Source: Algicoccus sp048820935 (GTDB taxonomy: Bacteria > Pseudomonadota > Gammaproteobacteria > Burkholderiales > Burkholderiaceae_B). Taken from it: a stretch of DNA of 64,000 nt. The DNA lies in NCBI RefSeq assembly GCF_048820935.1, contig NZ_JBMERD010000003.1, positions 1-64,000 of the forward strand, given 5' to 3'. The position numbers and the translations under genes are program-made. The first letter of the stretch is position 1. Each line of letters opens with the position of its first letter. Of the stretch, positions 17,933 through 26,203 are shown one piece after another. A model generated the notes under the pieces. The model made no database searches and was not told where the DNA came from. It worked only from the letters and a program-made list of their open reading frames with translations.

Positions 17933-19329
17933 AACATCGGATTCAACTTATTCATTTTGTCGGAATCGGTGGCTCTGGTATGAGTGGTATCGCCGAGGTT
18001 CTGTTGAATCTGGGCTATCAGGTCTCGGGCTCTGACTTGCAGTCCAATGCGACGACACAACGCTTGGCCGACATGGGTGCCAAGGTGTTTCAAGGGCATG
18101 ATGCGAGCCAAGTTGAAGGTGCACATGTGGTGGTGACATCGACTGCAGTTGCTGGCAGCAACCCTGAGGTGTTGGCTGCACGACGTCTTGGTATTCCAGT
18201 GGTGCCGCGCGTGGTGATGTTGGCCGAACTGATGCGTTTGAAACGTGGCATTGCCGTGGCGGGAACGCATGGCAAAACCACCACAACTAGCTTGGTGGCG
18301 AGCGTCTTAGCTGCTGGAGAACTGGATCCTACCTTTGTGATTGGTGGGCGCTTGAATTCCGCAGGCGCCAATGCAGGCCTAGGGCAAGGCGACTATTTGG
18401 TGGCTGAAGCCGATGAATCGGATGCGTCGTTTTTGAAGTTGTCGCCAGTGATGGCCATCGTGACGAACATCGATGCCGATCATATGGAGACCTATGGGCA
18501 TGATGTGGCACGCCTTAAACAAGCGTTTGTAGAGTTTGTTCAATGTCTGCCTTTTTATGGAAGCGCATTTGTTTGCGTCGATGATGCCAATGTGCGTGAA
18601 ATCATTCCTTTTGTGTCACGCCCCTTAGTGACTTACGGTTTAAGTGAGCAGGCGCAAATACGAGCGACGAATGTACGCGCTGAAGTGACGCATATGTGTT
18701 TTACGGTCGAACGTTTACTGCACGGTGTGGCGTATAAGCCGCTCGAGGTTTGTTTGAATCTGCCTGGTGAGCACAACGTACAAAATGCGTTGGCTGCCAT
18801 CGCGGTGGCCACGGAATTGGGTGTGAATGACGAGCAGATTGTCAGTGCCCTGAAATCATTTGGTGGTGTGGGCCGCCGTTTTACGGTTCATGAGCCTTTG
18901 CCATGCCCACAAGGTGGAACATTGACGGTGGTGGATGACTATGGGCATCACCCGGTTGAGTTGAAAGCAACGATTGATGCCGCTCGGGGTGCCTGGCCAA
19001 ATCAGCGTATCGTGCTCGTGTTTCAACCACATCGATATACTCGCACACGAGATTGTTTTGAGGATTTTGTGCGTGTGATGGGGATGGCCGATGCTGTGAT
19101 TCTGACCGAAGTGTTTGCAGCGGGTGAGCCACCACTGGTTGCGGCTGATGGTCGTGCTTTGGCACGAGGTTTGCGTGTGGCAGGTCGAGTCGAGCCCGTG
19201 TTTGTGGAGGCGCTTGAAGAGTTGCCCGAGGCGATTGCCACAATGGCCAAAGATCAGGATGTGTTTTTAGTGATGGGGGCTGGCTCAATTAGCCGGTTGC
19301 CAGCCATGCTCAAGGAGGCGTTTCAATGA
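17929..19329 (+). CDS. murC: UDP-N-acetylmuramate--L-alanine ligase MurC
   Basis: First of the cytoplasmic Mur ligases, adding L-alanine to UDP-MurNAc; 466 residues. The N-terminal HFVGIGGSGMSGIAEVL UDP-binding loop, ATP loop AVAGTHGKTTTTSLVA, AEADESDASFL and the C-terminal-domain DDYGHHPVE and FQPHRYTRT motifs are all present. The start at 17929 overlaps the murG stop (ATGA); an in-frame reading from 17902 lies inside murG and adds nine residues of no family similarity. Confidence 0.97.
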   Translation: MKHRIQLIHFVGIGGSGMSGIAEVLLNLGYQVSGSDLQSNATTQRLADMGAKVFQGHDASQVEGAHVVVTSTAVAGSNPEVLAARRLGIPVVPRVVMLAELMRLKRGIAVAGTHGKTTTTSLVASVLAAGELDPTFVIGGRLNSAGANAGLGQGDYLVAEADESDASFLKLSPVMAIVTNIDADHMETYGHDVARLKQAFVEFVQCLPFYGSAFVCVDDANVREIIPFVSRPLVTYGLSEQAQIRATNVRAEVTHMCFTVERLLHGVAYKPLEVCLNLPGEHNVQNALAAIAVATELGVNDEQIVSALKSFGGVGRRFTVHEPLPCPQGGTLTVVDDYGHHPVELKATIDAARGAWPNQRIVLVFQPHRYTRTRDCFEDFVRVMGMADAVILTEVFAAGEPPLVAADGRALARGLRVAGRVEPVFVEALEELPEAIATMAKDQDVFLVMGAGSISRLPAMLKEAFQ

Positions 19330-20294
19330 AGAGCTTGGGTAAAGTTGGTGTGCTTTATGGCGGTACCTCTGCCGAGCGTGAGGTCTCCTTGATGTCGGGT
19401 CAAGGTGTCTATGAAGCTTTGACTTCGCTGGGTGTGGATGCGCATCTGTTTGATACAGGTCGACAGTCCTTATCGGATTTGATTGCACAGCAGTTTGATC
19501 GGGTGTTCATTGCGCTGCATGGTCGTCATGGTGAAGATGGTTCGATTCAGGGTGCATTGGAGTTGATGGGGATTCCCTATACCGGCAGTGGTCATCAAGC
19601 CAGTAGCGTCGCCATGGACAAAATCATGACAAAACGCTTATGGGTGCAGACAGGTCTGCGTACACCCGGATTTCGGGTGATTCGTAATCGGGATGATCTG
19701 CAAGGACTGACGCCACAACTGGGCCTGCCGTTGATTCTCAAAGCCCCCAATGAAGGTTCGACATTGGGTTTGTATCGTGTTGAACGCGAGGAAGATCTTG
19801 AGGCAGCTTACGACGAAGCGCTTCAGTTTGATTCTGTCTTGTTAGCAGAGCAATTCATTCAGGGTCGGGAATTGACAGTGGCTGTGTTGGGCGGTGGTTC
19901 AGATGTGCAGGTTTTACCAGTGATTGAAATTGTGGCGCCGGATGCGAACTATGACTACGAACATAAGTATTTTTCCGATGAAACTGAATACTTGTGTCCT
20001 GCGCCGCTGGAGGCTGCATGTACCGAAGCGGTTCAGTTGCTCGCAAAGCAGGCGTATCTCGATGTGGGATGCAGTGGTTGGGGACGAGTGGACATCATGC
20101 TGGATTCAGACAACCAGCCTTGGCTCTTAGAGGTCAATACCTCACCAGGTATGACGTCTCACTCACTGGTGCCGATGGCAGCCAAAGCCGTCGGGATTTC
20201 GTATGCGCAGTTATGTTTAAGTTTGCTTCAGAATGCATCGTGCAAGATCGGTACGAGTGGTTCGGTTGCAGACGTTTCAGATGCTCAGGAGTGA
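19326..20294 (+). CDS. ddl: D-alanine--D-alanine ligase
   Basis: ATP-grasp enzyme, 322 residues, making the D-Ala-D-Ala that the MurF half of the fusion uses. The N-terminal GVLYGGTSAEREVSLMSG, the HGRHGEDGSIQG loop, LILKAPNEGSTLG, and the metal-binding LLEVNTSPGMTSHSL are visible. Of the two E. coli paralogs it corresponds to DdlB by position in the dcw cluster. It overlaps murC by ATGA and is separated from ftsQ by three bases. Confidence 0.96.
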   Translation: MKSLGKVGVLYGGTSAEREVSLMSGQGVYEALTSLGVDAHLFDTGRQSLSDLIAQQFDRVFIALHGRHGEDGSIQGALELMGIPYTGSGHQASSVAMDKIMTKRLWVQTGLRTPGFRVIRNRDDLQGLTPQLGLPLILKAPNEGSTLGLYRVEREEDLEAAYDEALQFDSVLLAEQFIQGRELTVAVLGGGSDVQVLPVIEIVAPDANYDYEHKYFSDETEYLCPAPLEAACTEAVQLLAKQAYLDVGCSGWGRVDIMLDSDNQPWLLEVNTSPGMTSHSLVPMAAKAVGISYAQLCLSLLQNASCKIGTSGSVADVSDAQE

Positions 20295-20297
20295 TGC

Positions 20298-21104
20298 GTG
20301 TGGAAAGAAGCGCGTTTGATCAATGCCTTAGCCAACATTTTAATGGTGGGGGTTGTCCTTGCCTGTCTGGCTGTGGTGGTCTTATGGGTCGCGCGGCTGC
20401 CTGCATTCAGTATTACGCGCATCGAGTTGGAACCGACCACAGACAATGCGTTGGCGCAGGTCTCACCGGAAGTGGTGCGAAGTGTGATGTCGGGTCGACT
20501 CGAGGGCAATTTTTTTACGCTCGACCTCGAAGAGGCTCGTTCGGTGTTCGAGTCGGCATCTTGGGTGCGGCAGGCTGGCGTGCGTCGGATTTGGCCCGAC
20601 ACTTTGAGAGTGTCGATCGAGGAACAGGTACCGCTCGCGCTTTGGAACGAAAACGAACTGATCAATACGTGGGGGGAAGTTTTTACGGCCAACCGCGCAG
20701 TGATCGAAGACGAGGACGATTTGCCCAAATTCTTTGGACCCGATGGAACCGAATCGCTGGTGATTCAGCGTTACGCGGAGCTCGATCAGTGGTTAGAGAA
20801 AATCGGACTGAAAGTACGGACCTTAAGTCTGTCGGGGCGTTACGCCTTACAGGCCGGTCTGTCCAATGGGATGACGTTAGAAATGGGTCGAGACCCTGGT
20901 GCCGAAGCACCCGATCCACAGGTTGGGGTACCCGGCTCAATCCCGTTTGGAGAGCGGATTCAGCGGTTTGTGGCCGCGTGGCCACAGGCCGAAGAACAGT
21001 TGAAGGGACGTACGATTACGCACGTCGATTTGCGGTATCCGAATGGATTCGCACTGAGCCTGGCCGAGTTGCCAGAATCGATCAATTCAAAAAAGAAACG
21101 TTAA
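20298..21104 (+). CDS. ftsQ: Cell division protein FtsQ
   Basis: Bitopic inner-membrane divisome protein that binds FtsL-FtsB; 268 residues. One membrane helix (about residues 12-34) follows a short cytoplasmic N-terminus. The POTRA domain starts around LPAFSITRIELE, and the conserved SWVRQAGVRRIWPDTLRVSIEEQVPLALWN marks the following FtsQ domain. The start is GTG at 20298 with AGGAG six bases upstream; the ATG at 20294 is out of frame. The E. coli protein is of similar size. Confidence 0.95.
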   Translation: MWKEARLINALANILMVGVVLACLAVVVLWVARLPAFSITRIELEPTTDNALAQVSPEVVRSVMSGRLEGNFFTLDLEEARSVFESASWVRQAGVRRIWPDTLRVSIEEQVPLALWNENELINTWGEVFTANRAVIEDEDDLPKFFGPDGTESLVIQRYAELDQWLEKIGLKVRTLSLSGRYALQAGLSNGMTLEMGRDPGAEAPDPQVGVPGSIPFGERIQRFVAAWPQAEEQLKGRTITHVDLRYPNGFALSLAELPESINSKKKR

Positions 21105-21108
21105 TGCC

Positions 21109-22335
21109 ATGACTCGTGACGTTAAAGACCTGATTGTTGCGCTCGACATTGGAACCAGTAAGGTGGTTGCGGTCGTTGCTGAAGTGCAGTCAGAGGGACG
21201 ATTTGAAGTGTTGGGCCTCGGACAGCATGAGTCACGCGGGATGCGTAAAGGTGTGGTTGTCAATATTGAAAGCACCGTGAGCGCCATTCAGCGTGCCCTT
21301 GAAGAAGCCGAATTAATGGCCGATTGCAAGATCCGTGAGGTGTATACCGGGATTGCCGGCAACCATATCCGCAGTTTTAACTCGAGCGGTATGGTCGCCG
21401 TCAAAGACAAGGAAGTCACGCCTGCGGACGTCGCACGGGCGATTGAAACGGCCAAGGCCGTGAATATTCCGACGGATCAACAGGTGCTGCATGTGTTGAC
21501 CCAGGAATTTATCGTGGATGGACAAGAAAACATCCGTGAGCCAATCGGGATGAGCGCATTGCGCCTCGAAGTCAAAGTGCACATTGTGACTGGTGCTGTG
21601 AGCGCAGCCCAGAACATCGTGAAGTGCGTGCGTCGTTGCGGACTGGAGGTTCAGGATCTGATTTTGCAGCCATTGGCTTCGAGCTTGGCTTGCTTAACAG
21701 ATGATGAGCGTGAACTCGGTGTTGTGCTGATTGATATCGGTGGTGGAACGACTGATGTGGCCATCCATACAGGGGGTGCCATCCGTCATACGGAGGTGTT
21801 GCCAATCGCCGGTGATCAGATCACTGGTGACATTGCCTCGATGCTGCGCACACCGACGCCGGATGCGGAAGATATTAAGTTGCGCTATGGCGTGGCCAAA
21901 GAGTCTTTGGCGAGTCCAGATGAAATGGTGGAGGTGCCAGGCCTGGGCGATCGTGGTCCACGCCCTGTGAGTCGTCAGACATTGGGTGCTGTGATTGAGC
22001 CCCGGGTTGAAGAGTTATTTAGTCTGGTTCAGCAAATTGTGCGTGAGTCGGGCTACGAAGAATTGATTGCGTCGGGCATCGTGTTGACCGGTGGGACAGC
22101 CTCAATGCCGGGCATTGTGGAGCTTGCTGAAGATGTGTTTGGCAAGCCTGTGCGGGTGTCAGTTCCAGAGTACGAAGGTAGTTTGGCTGATGTCATGCAC
22201 AACACCCGATTTGCAACCGTGATGGGACTTTTGGGTGAAGCTCGTATGCAGAGGCTGCGTGGTCGCAAGGTTTCGGAGCAAAGAGGTAGTTTTAAAAGCA
22301 TTCTCGCGAGAATGAAAGAGTGGTTCATGTACTGA
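21109..22335 (+). CDS. ftsA: Cell division protein FtsA
   Basis: Actin-like ATPase that anchors FtsZ filaments to the membrane; 408 residues. The phosphate-1 motif IVALDIGTSKVVAVVAEV, the SHS2 insertion (about residues 80-160, starting near CKIREVYTGIAGNHIRSF), phosphate-2 LIDIGGGTTDVAIH and the adenosine motif VLTGGTASMPG are visible. The C-terminal KSILARMKEWFMY is the amphipathic membrane-targeting helix. It follows ftsQ by four bases and is separated from ftsZ by 112 bases, which may hold an ftsZ promoter. Confidence 0.97.
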   Translation: MTRDVKDLIVALDIGTSKVVAVVAEVQSEGRFEVLGLGQHESRGMRKGVVVNIESTVSAIQRALEEAELMADCKIREVYTGIAGNHIRSFNSSGMVAVKDKEVTPADVARAIETAKAVNIPTDQQVLHVLTQEFIVDGQENIREPIGMSALRLEVKVHIVTGAVSAAQNIVKCVRRCGLEVQDLILQPLASSLACLTDDERELGVVLIDIGGGTTDVAIHTGGAIRHTEVLPIAGDQITGDIASMLRTPTPDAEDIKLRYGVAKESLASPDEMVEVPGLGDRGPRPVSRQTLGAVIEPRVEELFSLVQQIVRESGYEELIASGIVLTGGTASMPGIVELAEDVFGKPVRVSVPEYEGSLADVMHNTRFATVMGLLGEARMQRLRGRKVSEQRGSFKSILARMKEWFMY

Positions 22336-22447
22336 AAATCAGTCCGATCAGTACGTGGCATGACATTGTTGATTTGCGCAAATTGAGTAGATCAGCAAAA
22401 GGTAGGAAGGGGACTGTTTTATATAAATCGACTTGAGGGAGTCAGTT

Positions 22448-23611
22448 ATGAAGTTTGAAATGTTAGATACAGCAAAAGGCGGAACCATCATCAAGGTGGT
22501 GGGTGTAGGTGGTGCAGGTGGCAATGCCATTGGACACATGATTCGACATGGCGTGCAGGGAGTGGATTTCATCTCTGCGAACACCGATGCGCAGGCCTTG
22601 TCATCTTCACAAGCCCCTGTGCAAATTCGATTGGGTCGTTCAGGCCTAGGTGCTGGTTCAAAACCTGAGCAAGGCCGTTCAGCTGCTGAGACAGCACGTG
22701 AAGAGATCCGTGCTGCATTGGAAGGTGCACATATGGTCTTTATCACCGCAGGTATGGGTGGTGGAACCGGAACGGGTGCAAGTCCGATCGTGGCCGAAGT
22801 GGCTAAAGAACTGGGTATTCTGACCGTGGGTGTGGTGACCAAGCCGTTTGAGTTTGAAGGTCAACGTCGCATGAAACTGTCAGAAGATGGCATCGATGAG
22901 TTGTCTAAGCACGTGCATTCTTTGATCGTGGTGCTCAATGAAAATCTCTACGATCTGATGGACGAAGATGCTACACAAGAAGACTGCTTTAAAGCGGCTG
23001 ACGATGTGTTGTACAACGCCTGCGCAGGGATTGCAGAAATCATTAACGTGGAAGGTAACATCAACGTTGACTTTGAAGACGTTAAAACTATCATGGGTGA
23101 GCAGGGCAAAGCCATGATGGGCACTGCTCAAGCGAGCGGTGAAAATCGTGCCATTGAAGCCGCTGAACAAGCGATTTCTTGCCCATTGCTTGAAGGCATT
23201 GATCTACAAGGTGCACGTGGCGTGTTGGTGAACATCACGGCAAGCCCTGGTTTGAAGATGCGTGAAACCAAAGCCATCATGGATCACATTCGTGGGTTTG
23301 CAGCACCCGATGCAACCGTGATTTTTGGGACGGCTTATGATGAAAGCATGGGTGATGAGTTGCGCGTGACCGTGGTTGCAACTGGTTTGGGTCAGAGCAA
23401 ACCAAAGCTGGTAGTTTCAACTGAAACAGAACCTGTGGCCAGAACCGGAACCGACAATGAGCCTTACAGCTTTGGAAATCCAGAGTCCAACGTGCCATCC
23501 GTCTTGCGTAAGCGTGGCGATGGTTCAGCGGCGGCTCATGTGCGTGTTTTAGAAAACTCGGGTGTCGATCGGTATGACATTCCAGCTTTCTTGCGTCGTC
23601 AGGCGGATTGA
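22448..23611 (+). CDS. ftsZ: Cell division GTPase FtsZ
   Basis: Tubulin homologue that forms the Z ring; 387 residues. The N-terminal KVVGVGGAGGNAI, the tubulin signature GMGGGTGTGASPIVAE near residue 104, and the T7-loop region are present. The C-terminal core peptide RYDIPAFLRRQAD, which binds FtsA and ZipA-type partners, is intact. The ATG at 22448 follows GAGGGAG; an in-frame TTG 15 bases upstream overlaps that ribosome binding site and is not the start. A hairpin follows the gene. Confidence 0.98.
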   Translation: MKFEMLDTAKGGTIIKVVGVGGAGGNAIGHMIRHGVQGVDFISANTDAQALSSSQAPVQIRLGRSGLGAGSKPEQGRSAAETAREEIRAALEGAHMVFITAGMGGGTGTGASPIVAEVAKELGILTVGVVTKPFEFEGQRRMKLSEDGIDELSKHVHSLIVVLNENLYDLMDEDATQEDCFKAADDVLYNACAGIAEIINVEGNINVDFEDVKTIMGEQGKAMMGTAQASGENRAIEAAEQAISCPLLEGIDLQGARGVLVNITASPGLKMRETKAIMDHIRGFAAPDATVIFGTAYDESMGDELRVTVVATGLGQSKPKLVVSTETEPVARTGTDNEPYSFGNPESNVPSVLRKRGDGSAAAHVRVLENSGVDRYDIPAFLRRQAD

Positions 23612-23641
23612 ACGTTTTAACGTTTGAGTTGTCCTAAACGG

Positions 23642-23674
23642 AATCAAGCCAGTGATCCCTCGGCTGGCTTGGTT
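23642..23674 (+). terminator. Hairpin after ftsZ, possible terminator or attenuator
   Basis: AATCAAGCCAG pairs with CTGGCTTGGTT over 11 bp (one G-T pair) around an 11-base loop. No T run follows, so it may only weaken transcription or stabilise the ftsZ mRNA end rather than terminate. Confidence 0.45.
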
Positions 23675-23819
23675 CGATCTCGCACGACTATTTAATGTCG
23701 TGGATGAGATTGGTTGGTTCGAGGAACTGTGTTAGATCAAAGTTAGTTATAAAAATAAAGGTGTAATGCATTTAAACGCGTTACAATCCCAAAATTCACA
23801 TATTTCTAGGTTGTTGCGT

Positions 23820-24743
23820 ATGTTTTGGCAACGAACAATTAAAAACATCGTCCGCACGACGGGTATTGGCTTGCATTCAGGGCGCCGTGTCGAATTGACA
23901 TTGCGTCCGGCTGCCGCAAACACAGGTATTGTGTTTCATCGCGTGGATCAGGAGCCCGTGGTGAACTTGCCGGCCACAGCCGATGCGGTGCATGACACTC
24001 GTTTGGCCTCAGTGCTGCAGGTGGGGCAGACGCGTGTTTCGACCGTTGAGCACTTGATGTCGGCCCTAGCAGGATTGGGGATTGATAATCTGCACATTGA
24101 TTTGACTGCAGAAGAAGTGCCGATCATGGACGGTAGTGCGGCAACCTTTGTATATCTGTTGCGCTCAGCGGGTTTGGAAGAGCTGGATGCACCGAAACAG
24201 TTTTTGCGCGTTCTAAAGCCTGTTGAGGTTCGTGAAGGCGAAGGAGCGCAAGAGAAATGGGCACGTCTTGAGCCCTATGATGGGTTTTCTGTTGGGTTTG
24301 CGATTGATTTCTCACATCCGGCCATCGATGCCACTTGCGATTACGCAGAAGTGGACTTTGCACATGACTCCTATAGTAAAGACATTGCCCGTGCCCGAAC
24401 CTTTGGGTTTGTGAATGAGGTCGAGACTTTACGCTCCATGGGCTTGGCTCGAGGCGGCAGTCTAGAAAACGCGATTGTTCTGGATGAGTACCGTGTACTC
24501 AATCAAGACGGTTTGCGTTATGACGATGAATTCGTCAAACACAAGATTCTGGACGCGATTGGCGATTTGTATTTGATCGGAAAACCTTTACTAGCGCGCT
24601 ATCGTGCGTTGAAATCAGGTCATGCGATTAACAATCAATTGGCACGTAAGCTACTTGAGCAGCAAGATTGCTGGGAGCTTGTGACATTTGATTCTGTTGA
24701 AAAAGCACCTGTGGCCTATCGAAACGAGTGGCAGCTGATCTGA
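23820..24743 (+). CDS. lpxC: UDP-3-O-acyl-N-acetylglucosamine deacetylase LpxC
   Basis: Zinc deacetylase performing the committed step of lipid A synthesis; 307 residues, similar to E. coli LpxC (305). RTIKNIVRTTGIGLHSG opens the protein; VEHLMSALAGLGIDNLHI contains a zinc-ligand histidine, and KHKILDAIGDLYL contains the second His and the Asp ligand. ESRAR-like ARTFGFVNEVE is also seen. The start at 23820 gives the normal MFWQRTIKN N-terminus; a longer reading from 23766 adds 18 residues outside the family. It converges on dciA through a shared terminator. Confidence 0.96.
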   Translation: MFWQRTIKNIVRTTGIGLHSGRRVELTLRPAAANTGIVFHRVDQEPVVNLPATADAVHDTRLASVLQVGQTRVSTVEHLMSALAGLGIDNLHIDLTAEEVPIMDGSAATFVYLLRSAGLEELDAPKQFLRVLKPVEVREGEGAQEKWARLEPYDGFSVGFAIDFSHPAIDATCDYAEVDFAHDSYSKDIARARTFGFVNEVETLRSMGLARGGSLENAIVLDEYRVLNQDGLRYDDEFVKHKILDAIGDLYLIGKPLLARYRALKSGHAINNQLARKLLEQQDCWELVTFDSVEKAPVAYRNEWQLI

Positions 24744-24828
24744 CGTAAAGCGAACGATGGTTATTACTATTTTTGAGTACTGCTTCGTAAACATCAGCTC
24801 ATAGTCGTTAGTAAAAATTAAAATATCT

Positions 24829-24860
24829 CATCGCCCGGCTTAGTCCGGGCGATGTCTTTT
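24829..24860. terminator. Bidirectional terminator between lpxC and dciA
   Basis: CATCGCCCGG (24829-24838) pairs perfectly with CCGGGCGATG (24845-24854) around CTTAGT. TCTTTT follows on the plus strand and an A/T-rich stretch follows on the minus strand. The stem includes the last codons of dciA. Confidence 0.8.
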
Positions 24861-25295
24861 GATGAGTGCTTGGATCGCATCACTTAGACGACCCGGCTCT
24901 AATTGCGTCTGTAACGCCTCAAAATGGCTCAGATCATCAGCATCTAAGGGTCGAGCTTGTCGCTCCATCGTTTCTTGATGGGCAAACTTGGGTTCGGTAC
25001 CCATGCGAATTTCAATTTTTTTGATGTTCCAACCACCTCGCAGCATGGCTTGACAGAGCGTTGAGGTCATCTGGCGCAGTTTGGCCGCGGGCGCTGCGTG
25101 ATAGATCAAGAGTGTTAGCGTATTGTCTTCATAAGCTGTGACAGCGACTTGTTGGGCTAGTGTGGCTGGTAAGCATTTTTTGAGATGCTTTTCTAGGGCC
25201 AGCAGACGATGCGCAGCCATGATCAGATCGGAAGATTGTTCGTTGGCAGTAAGCCATTGCATGGGATGGCGATCTGGTTGTGAAAAACGGTTCAT
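24840..25295 (-). CDS. dciA: DciA-like (DUF721) protein, probable replicative-helicase loader factor
   Basis: A 151-residue protein of the DUF721 family. In bacteria lacking DnaC or DnaI, DciA is the ancestral factor that helps load DnaB helicase; that role is taken from the family. The core domain (about residues 25-105) shows the family pattern: a first helix LMAAHRLLALEKHLKKCLP, then LTLLIYHAAPAAKLRQM and a C-terminal strand IKKIEIRMG. The remaining ~45 residues are a polar tail (LSDAIQALIKRHRPD). The position between lpxC and an M23 peptidase-secA pair is typical of Betaproteobacteria. It is divergent from the M23 gene. Confidence 0.8.
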   Translation of the reverse strand: MNRFSQPDRHPMQWLTANEQSSDLIMAAHRLLALEKHLKKCLPATLAQQVAVTAYEDNTLTLLIYHAAPAAKLRQMTSTLCQAMLRGGWNIKKIEIRMGTEPKFAHQETMERQARPLDADDLSHFEALQTQLEPGRLSDAIQALIKRHRPD

Positions 25296-25424
25296 GACGG
25301 AGCAGATAGTTTGTAGTGGATTGAGTCGATGTGATGTGGATTAAATTCGCCGCCTACAACAGCATAGATTTTAAAAATTAAGCTAAAATTTTCTTTGTTT
25401 AGTTTTGGGTTTGATTAAAACTGA

Positions 25425-26141
25425 ATGAAATTAAATCAATCCCGATTCATGTCAGTTGTTTGTAGAGTAGGAACGTCATTGGATGCATTTAATATAAGCC
25501 ACTTCAGTGTAGCAGTTAGACATTTTTTTCAGATCTGCATGAGAAGCCTGTTTGGCTTCAGCTTAGGACTGTGTGCGATAAACATGAGTGTGGCTGCGCC
25601 CGTCTCTATTCAATTAAAAGCAGATGCCCATCTGGCAGCGGCTGTGGGGATGTTCAATCAGCCACATCCAGAGATTATTCGATTGAATCCAGGTTGTGGC
25701 GCGCAATGTATAGGGCCTGAGCGGTTATTTATGTGGCCGGTTCAAGGTGAATATCGGATCAGTTCTAAATTTGGAAAGCGCCATCACCCATTGCGCAAAA
25801 AGGTTGCTTGGCATCGAGGGGTGGATATTGCTGCGCCCAAAGGCACACCAATTCTGAGTCCTTCACAGGGAGAGGTTCGATTTGCAGGCTGGAAAAAAGG
25901 CTATGGCAGAACCGTTGATATTGATCACGGTCAGGGTTGGATGAGTCGTTACGCTCATGCCAGTCACATCTTAGTTCGCAAGGGAGAACAGGTGTCACCC
26001 GGTCAATTGATTGCCAAAGTGGGGCAGTCAGGGGCAGCAACAGGGGATCATTTGCATTTTGAGATCTGGAAAAATGGTCAACCGTTGAATCCGATGTCAT
26101 TTTATCCTGATGCAGCGGCCTTACCTGATCGTCGGTTCTAG
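25425..26141 (+). CDS. M23-family peptidase (LytM domain), exported
   Basis: Periplasmic zinc metallopeptidase or LytM-type regulator of cell-wall hydrolysis, 238 residues if started at 25425. The LytM domain occupies the C-terminal ~130 residues: MWPVQGEYRISSKFGKRHHPL, WHRGVDIAAPKGTPI (H and D zinc ligands), and GDHLHFEIWKNG (HLH). All expected metal ligands are present, so it may be catalytically active. No ribosome binding site supports either start; an internal ATG at 25539 gives a cleaner signal peptide (MRSLFGFSLGLCAINMSVAA) and is the likely alternative start. Two cysteines lie before the LytM domain (GCGAQC). secA follows 62 bases later. Confidence 0.85.
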   Translation: MKLNQSRFMSVVCRVGTSLDAFNISHFSVAVRHFFQICMRSLFGFSLGLCAINMSVAAPVSIQLKADAHLAAAVGMFNQPHPEIIRLNPGCGAQCIGPERLFMWPVQGEYRISSKFGKRHHPLRKKVAWHRGVDIAAPKGTPILSPSQGEVRFAGWKKGYGRTVDIDHGQGWMSRYAHASHILVRKGEQVSPGQLIAKVGQSGAATGDHLHFEIWKNGQPLNPMSFYPDAAALPDRRF

Positions 26142-26203
26142 TCTGTTGCGTTACACTGTAGCGTTAAATGGCGTTTTAAACATCTCGCCCGGATCAGAAC
26201 AGA

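Noticed and set aside
19994..21112. A 372-codon plus-strand frame across ddl and ftsQ
   Set aside because: It overlaps two certain genes in another frame, with Arg/Gly-rich low-complexity sequence and no family similarity.
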